In this document: positions 5,959 through 9,017 of the stretch, one piece after another
How the letters are laid out: each line of letters begins with the position of its first letter
How positions within the stretch are numbered: the stretch's first letter is position 1
Assembly: GCA_045540355.1 (NCBI GenBank)
Contig: JAZQHB010000030.1
Location: 1 to 9,017 of the forward strand
Direction of reading: 5' to 3'
Length of the DNA: 9,017 nucleotides
DNA from: RGIG2945 sp045540355
GTDB lineage: Bacteria; Bacillota; Clostridia; Oscillospirales; Acutalibacteraceae
Translations under genes and position numbers: made by a program
Notes under the pieces: model-generated
Databases searched by the model: none
What the model saw: only the letters and a program-made list of their open reading frames with translations
Told to the model about the DNA's origin: nothing

Positions 5959-6291
5959 TCAGGCGTAAATAATAGAGTCGAAAACAACTTCCTCAGCGCA
6001 GTGACGGTAGTTGTTCATAAGACCTACCCACTTCATTTGGTCAGCAGCTTTTAGGTTCTCATCAGTACCGTCAGCTTCTGCCATACGTGTCACTATGCTA
6101 TTGAACATTTCTTCTGCTTGGTCGTTGATACTGCAAAGGTAATCGTGCAGAGTGCCGTTCATAAGGTAACTGTGGTAGGTTGATTTGCAGTGCTTTTTGA
6201 GATAGTTGAGGTGTAGTTGTCCCCATTTGCCGATAGGGCGGTTGTCTTTGTTTTCAGGTAGTTTTAAATCGGGTAAATAATAGTCGCCGCC
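5959..6291 (-). pseudogene. tnpV: TnpV transposon protein, start lost
   Basis: The frame encodes about 110 residues matching TnpV, the small accessory protein of Tn4451-type and related elements. It carries GDYYLPDLKLPENKDNRPIG near the N-terminus, KWGQLHLNYLKKH, then LKAADQMKWVGLMNNYRHCAEEV near the C-terminus. TnpV is normally about 115-120 residues. Here a TAA (6294-6292) precedes GGDYYLP in frame, and no ATG, GTG or TTG occurs before the internal Met at 6162, which would give only 67 residues. The first few codons and the ribosome binding site have been lost. Shifting frame at GATGTAAGG restores a few plausible residues, so a small deletion or a junction near 6290 is possible. The role of TnpV is poorly known. 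It lies just downstream of the recombinase in the same orientation. Confidence 0.8.
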
Positions 6292-6324
6292 TTACATCAC
6301 TTAAGGATATTCACTTCATAAATC

Positions 6325-6350
6325 TGAGCCTGCCTGCTAAGACAGGCTCA
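6325..6350. terminator. Hairpin after the recombinase, possible terminator
   Basis: TGAGCCTG (6325-6332) and CAGGCTCA (6343-6350) form a perfect 8-bp stem with a 10-base loop, 13 bases beyond the recombinase stop. The T tracts are weak on both sides (GATTTATG on minus, TTTCAATG on plus), so termination would be inefficient. It could also be a structural site at the element end. Confidence 0.4.
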
Positions 6351-6362
6351 TTTCAATGTGTG

Positions 6363-7967
6363 TTAATCAATTCTTCCGACAAAACGGTAATAGATTTCAA
6401 TATCTCTCGTTGGTTTTCCGTCGGTATCAATCCTTTTCTCATGAACTACTATTTTTTCAATCAGTTCATTTAGAAGCGGTGCGGTGAGCTCATTAATTTC
6501 TGAATATTTGCTGATTAAGTCAACCCACTTACGCACATTTTCCTCTGTGGTCTTTGTAGCTGTCAGCTTTTCTTCGTCCTGTGATATTTGTTCTGCAAGC
6601 TGTATCTGCTCATTGCGGTACTTTGTTCTAAGCATTTCATAGTTTTCTTCGTCAAGCCTGCCGCAAGCAAAATCCTCGTATGTCTTTACGAAAAGCCGGT
6701 CAACATCCTTCTTGCGTTTTGTAGCCCTTTTGATTTCTTTTTCATAATGCTTACATTCCGTTTCTCGCTGTCTTTCACCCGATTGCAAAAGTCTGTCAAG
6801 AATCTTATCCTGATTTTGATGAACCTCAAGCAGCCAGTACTGTAATCGGAGCAAGACCACACCGTAAAGCAATTTGAATGGTGTAAAGTGAATCGTACAA
6901 GCTATCTTGCCACGCTGACTGTATTTGGTGCATCGCAAATATTTTGCCTGCTTTTTGCCGTTAGATGAGCTCAAAGACCAACCGCACTCACCGCAGTAAA
7001 CCAATCCCGAAAAAACATTGTCTTCATCTCTTTGAGTTTGTCGCTTGCGAGCGTTCATATGAGTGTGTACCAAATCCCATAAGTCTTTTGAGATAAGTGG
7101 CTCGTGTGTGTTCTCTACCCGTAACCATTCATCTTCGGTTGTCATACGGTTTTTCTTGCTTTTGAAAGAAACCTTCTTGCATTTGTAATGAACAGTGTTT
7201 CCGATATAGGCTTCGTTAAAAAGAATACCTCGCACAGTTTTAATGTTCCATTGCCAGCGAACTTCTTCGGGTTGATTTTCAAATCTTGAAGCTCGTTCAC
7301 CGTTTCTTTTGTAACGATACCAATAGGGTGCAAAAACTTTTTCCGCAGTAAGCAGTCTTGCTATTGAATTCGGTCCTTTTCCGTGAGCCGCAAGCTCAAA
7401 TATCTTTTTCGGTATCCAAGCAGTTTCTTCATCAATTATCAGTTTATTCTTTTGGTTAGGATCAATGATATAACCAATAGGCGGTGAAGGCGCAATAAAC
7501 TCACCGTTATTAAATTTTACTCTCATAGCGGCTTTAACTTTTTTGCTTGTATCTCTTGCCACCATTTCATTAAGAATGTTACGAAAGGGGGCAATATCGC
7601 TTTCACCCTTATCCGAGTCCACATCATCACTGATGGCAATATAGCGAACATTCTTTGATGGGAAATATATTTCAGTGTACTGTCCCGTAAGGATATAGTT
7701 TCTGCCGAGTCGAGAAAGGTCTTTGGTGATTACACAATTTATCTTGCCGTCCTCAATATCGTCAATCATTCTTTGAAAATCAGGGCGGTCAAAATTCGTT
7801 CCCGACCAACCGTCGTCAATATATTCACCGACAATGTGAAAGCCTTGTTCCGTTGCGAAATCACGGAGCATTTTTCTTTGAGTGCTTATGCTTGAGCTTT
7901 CACCGTAAAGCTCATCATCACGGGAAAGTCTGCAATACAAAGCTGCGTTATAGATGCGTTGTTTCAA
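6363..7967 (-). CDS. Large serine recombinase (TnpX/Tn4451 type)
   Basis: This 534-residue site-specific recombinase cuts and rejoins attachment sites of a mobile element through a phosphoserine link. The N-terminal resolvase domain (about 5-150) has the nucleophile Ser15 in YCRLSRDD and the arginines of DLSRLGRN (Arg86, Arg89). The recombinase domain (about 155-290) follows. A zinc ribbon is formed by Cys325, Cys328, Cys346 and Cys357. A charged coiled coil spans about 395-480, and the C-terminus IVVHEKRID...IEIYYRFVG matches the C-terminal domain of this group. It is shorter than TnpX (about 700) but normal for many Clostridia recombinases. The start is TTG at 7967, set by AAAGGAGG 6 bases upstream; family sequence (NAALYCRLSRDDE) begins within seven residues. 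It probably drives integration and excision of the element that carries the adjacent MobV relaxase. Confidence 0.95.
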   Translation of the reverse strand: MKQRIYNAALYCRLSRDDELYGESSSISTQRKMLRDFATEQGFHIVGEYIDDGWSGTNFDRPDFQRMIDDIEDGKINCVITKDLSRLGRNYILTGQYTEIYFPSKNVRYIAISDDVDSDKGESDIAPFRNILNEMVARDTSKKVKAAMRVKFNNGEFIAPSPPIGYIIDPNQKNKLIIDEETAWIPKKIFELAAHGKGPNSIARLLTAEKVFAPYWYRYKRNGERASRFENQPEEVRWQWNIKTVRGILFNEAYIGNTVHYKCKKVSFKSKKNRMTTEDEWLRVENTHEPLISKDLWDLVHTHMNARKRQTQRDEDNVFSGLVYCGECGWSLSSSNGKKQAKYLRCTKYSQRGKIACTIHFTPFKLLYGVVLLRLQYWLLEVHQNQDKILDRLLQSGERQRETECKHYEKEIKRATKRKKDVDRLFVKTYEDFACGRLDEENYEMLRTKYRNEQIQLAEQISQDEEKLTATKTTEENVRKWVDLISKYSEINELTAPLLNELIEKIVVHEKRIDTDGKPTRDIEIYYRFVGRID

Positions 7968-8006
7968 AATTTACCTCCTTTTCCGAAAACAACCACACTA
8001 TATTAC

Positions 8007-8018
8007 GCTGTTTACAGC
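8007..8018. promoter_or_regulatory. Palindrome at the recombinase transcription start
   Basis: GCTGTTTACAGC is a 5-bp dyad with a 2-base centre. It overlaps the predicted transcription start (about 8016) and precedes the ribosome binding site. It could be a repressor site, or a small 5' hairpin in the mRNA. Confidence 0.3.
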
Positions 8019-8022
8019 TTTC

Positions 8023-8028
8023 ATTATA
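8023..8028 (-). promoter_or_regulatory. Extended -10 promoter for the recombinase
   Basis: TATAAT on the minus strand with TG one base upstream (TGCTATAAT) lies 55 bases before the TTG start. The -35 position reads TAGAAA, which is weak, but an extended -10 tolerates that. It allows the recombinase to be expressed apart from the relaxase operon. Confidence 0.55.
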
Positions 8029-8068
8029 GCATAGCGTTTTCATTTTTTCTACATCAATTAAGAATTTT

Positions 8069-8281
8069 CTAATTACAATTAGCATCATATCTGATTGTAC
8101 TTTCCACCAAATCTACAACTGAATTTTTGGTGTTAGCAAAGATTTCGATAAGACACACACGGTCATCTCCGTCTATATAGTAAAGCTTGCCGTCCTTTTC
8201 AACGGTGTAACCTAATGTGATGCTCTTATCCTTCGGCGGACATTTTGAGATAATAATGCTGTCAAATGCTTTATTATTCAT
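8069..8281 (-). CDS. Small conserved-looking protein, 70 residues, unknown function
   Basis: This 70-residue protein begins MNNKAFDSIIISKCPPKDKS and ends RYDANCN. Its ATG (8281) directly follows the TAA of the relaxase gene (8282-8284) with no gap, and AAAGGAACAGG precedes it, so translation is probably coupled. It looks like a small beta-rich soluble protein (ITLGYTVEKDGKLYYIDGDDRVCLIEIF), with no membrane segment or signal peptide and only three scattered cysteines. I do not recognise a family. Its place between relaxase and recombinase suggests an accessory role in the mobile element. The tight junction makes real coding likely. Confidence 0.7.
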   Translation of the reverse strand: MNNKAFDSIIISKCPPKDKSITLGYTVEKDGKLYYIDGDDRVCLIEIFANTKNSVVDLVESTIRYDANCN

Positions 8282-9017
8282 TTACCTGTTCCTTTCGTTT
8301 TTATTTTTGTGCCTGATAATATTTTCTTCCCGGCCGGTTTTGAAGATTTCCTCAAAGAAGCTCTTTACCTTTTCGGGCATCAGCTTCAAGGCTTTCAGAT
8401 AGGGAGCACATATTTCTTCAAGCTCATAAAGTCGTTCGCTGAGTCTGTTTATGCGGCTCTGCAAATCCCAATTCACTTCCCGAAGCCTTTTGTTTTCACG
8501 CTCAAGGTCAAATATTTTTCTTCTCTCCGCAACGGATTGCTTTGCCATTGTGCTTAAATCTTCAAAATCCTTTGCAGAAACCGTAACCTTACCCGTTATT
8601 GATTTTTTACCCATACTGTCTATCTCCATAAATGTTTTGCGTATAGTATGAATATTGTCATAGCGGATTTCTTCCTTTTCAACCTGACTTTTGATTTCTT
8701 CAAGGCGTTTCTTATCCTGTTGTATTTCATATTGCAAACAGGACAAGTGTTCAGCCGTACTGCCTTTTTCACCACGGATGAAATCATTGAAACCGGCTCT
8801 TTGCATATGATTGAAGAAATCATCCTGTAGGATACTGTAAGAGGGAATAAGCACTGGCTTGCCTTTTTCGTTGAATATGACATTACCGTTTTCATCAACA
8901 GCCTGGGGCGATTTCCATTTCTTTGAATGGCTAATCTGATTGACCGTTTCTTTGACAGTACCTACAAGTGATTTGTCCTTACATCGCTTTGTCCATAGAA
9001 TTTGTTTCTCCACAACA
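8282..9017 (-). CDS. MobV-family (Pre/Mob) relaxase, C-terminal part
   Basis: The frame is open to the right edge, so the N-terminus, with the relaxase active site, is missing. An in-frame GTG at 9013 is internal, not a start. About 245 residues are visible. The first 90 carry signatures I associate with MobV plasmid recombination/mobilization proteins: SYSILQDDFFNHMQRAGF, then RGEKGSTAEHLSCLQYE. A long charged coiled coil follows (about residues 90-200, QQDKKRLEEIKSQVEKEE and ERENKRLREVNWDLQSRINR), and a basic tail (RHKNKNERNR). MobV relaxases nick oriT and stay bound to the transferred strand. The gene is directly coupled to the 70-residue ORF and lies upstream of the serine recombinase, the usual layout of a small integrative mobilizable element. 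The oriT is expected upstream of the gene, outside this window. Confidence 0.85.
   Translation of the reverse strand, partial: VVEKQILWTKRCKDKSLVGTVKETVNQISHSKKWKSPQAVDENGNVIFNEKGKPVLIPSYSILQDDFFNHMQRAGFNDFIRGEKGSTAEHLSCLQYEIQQDKKRLEEIKSQVEKEEIRYDNIHTIRKTFMEIDSMGKKSITGKVTVSAKDFEDLSTMAKQSVAERRKIFDLERENKRLREVNWDLQSRINRLSERLYELEEICAPYLKALKLMPEKVKSFFEEIFKTGREENIIRHKNKNERNR

Noticed and set aside
1..9017. CRISPR array, tRNA, rRNA or complete insertion sequence
   Set aside because: I saw no regularly spaced repeats, no cloverleaf with a GGTTCGAATCC-type arm, and no DDE or HUH transposase.

Overview
The window looks like Clostridia DNA (Firmicutes, Oscillospiraceae or Lachnospiraceae type, as in gut metagenomes). 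It has moderate to low G+C, strong AGGAGG-type ribosome binding sites, TTGACA/TATAAT-type promoters, Rho-independent terminators, and a MobV / large serine recombinase / TnpV mobile-element gene set typical of those bacteria. Every gene I can support is on the minus strand, so the window reads right to left.

Right part (9017 to about 5959), mobile element: the C-terminal part of a MobV (Pre/Mob) relaxase runs off the right edge. It is followed immediately by a 70-residue protein of unknown function, then a large serine recombinase of the TnpX/Tn4451 type (TTG start, own extended -10 promoter), then a TnpV gene that has lost its start. This is the recombination and mobilization end of an integrative mobilizable element. 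I could not place its attachment sites.

Middle (5943 to 4859), two leader-controlled genes: a strong promoter, an 18-codon leader ORF with a good ribosome binding site, and a Rho-independent terminator sit directly in front of a DinB-like four-helix-bundle protein. After it comes a second strong promoter overlapped by an operator-like dyad. Its predicted transcript begins exactly at a 13-bp long-range helix, meets a terminator after about 170 nt, passes through a second closed structured domain, and then reaches an ABC exporter operon.

Left of that (4858 to 1261), two overlapping genes encode full-size ABC exporter half-transporters (TMD-NBD each), ending in a clear terminator. By layout they form one heterodimeric exporter. 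The arrangement of leader, terminator and ABC pair resembles the antibiotic-induced BmrCD system of Bacillus subtilis, but this is inference.

Left end (1029 to 1): a 64-residue protein with four CxxC pairs, then an unrecognised acidic protein whose C-terminus lies off the left edge.

The most interesting content is the pair of terminator-bearing leaders at 4912-5199 and 5771-5943, which look like conditional attenuators and match no riboswitch class I recognise.
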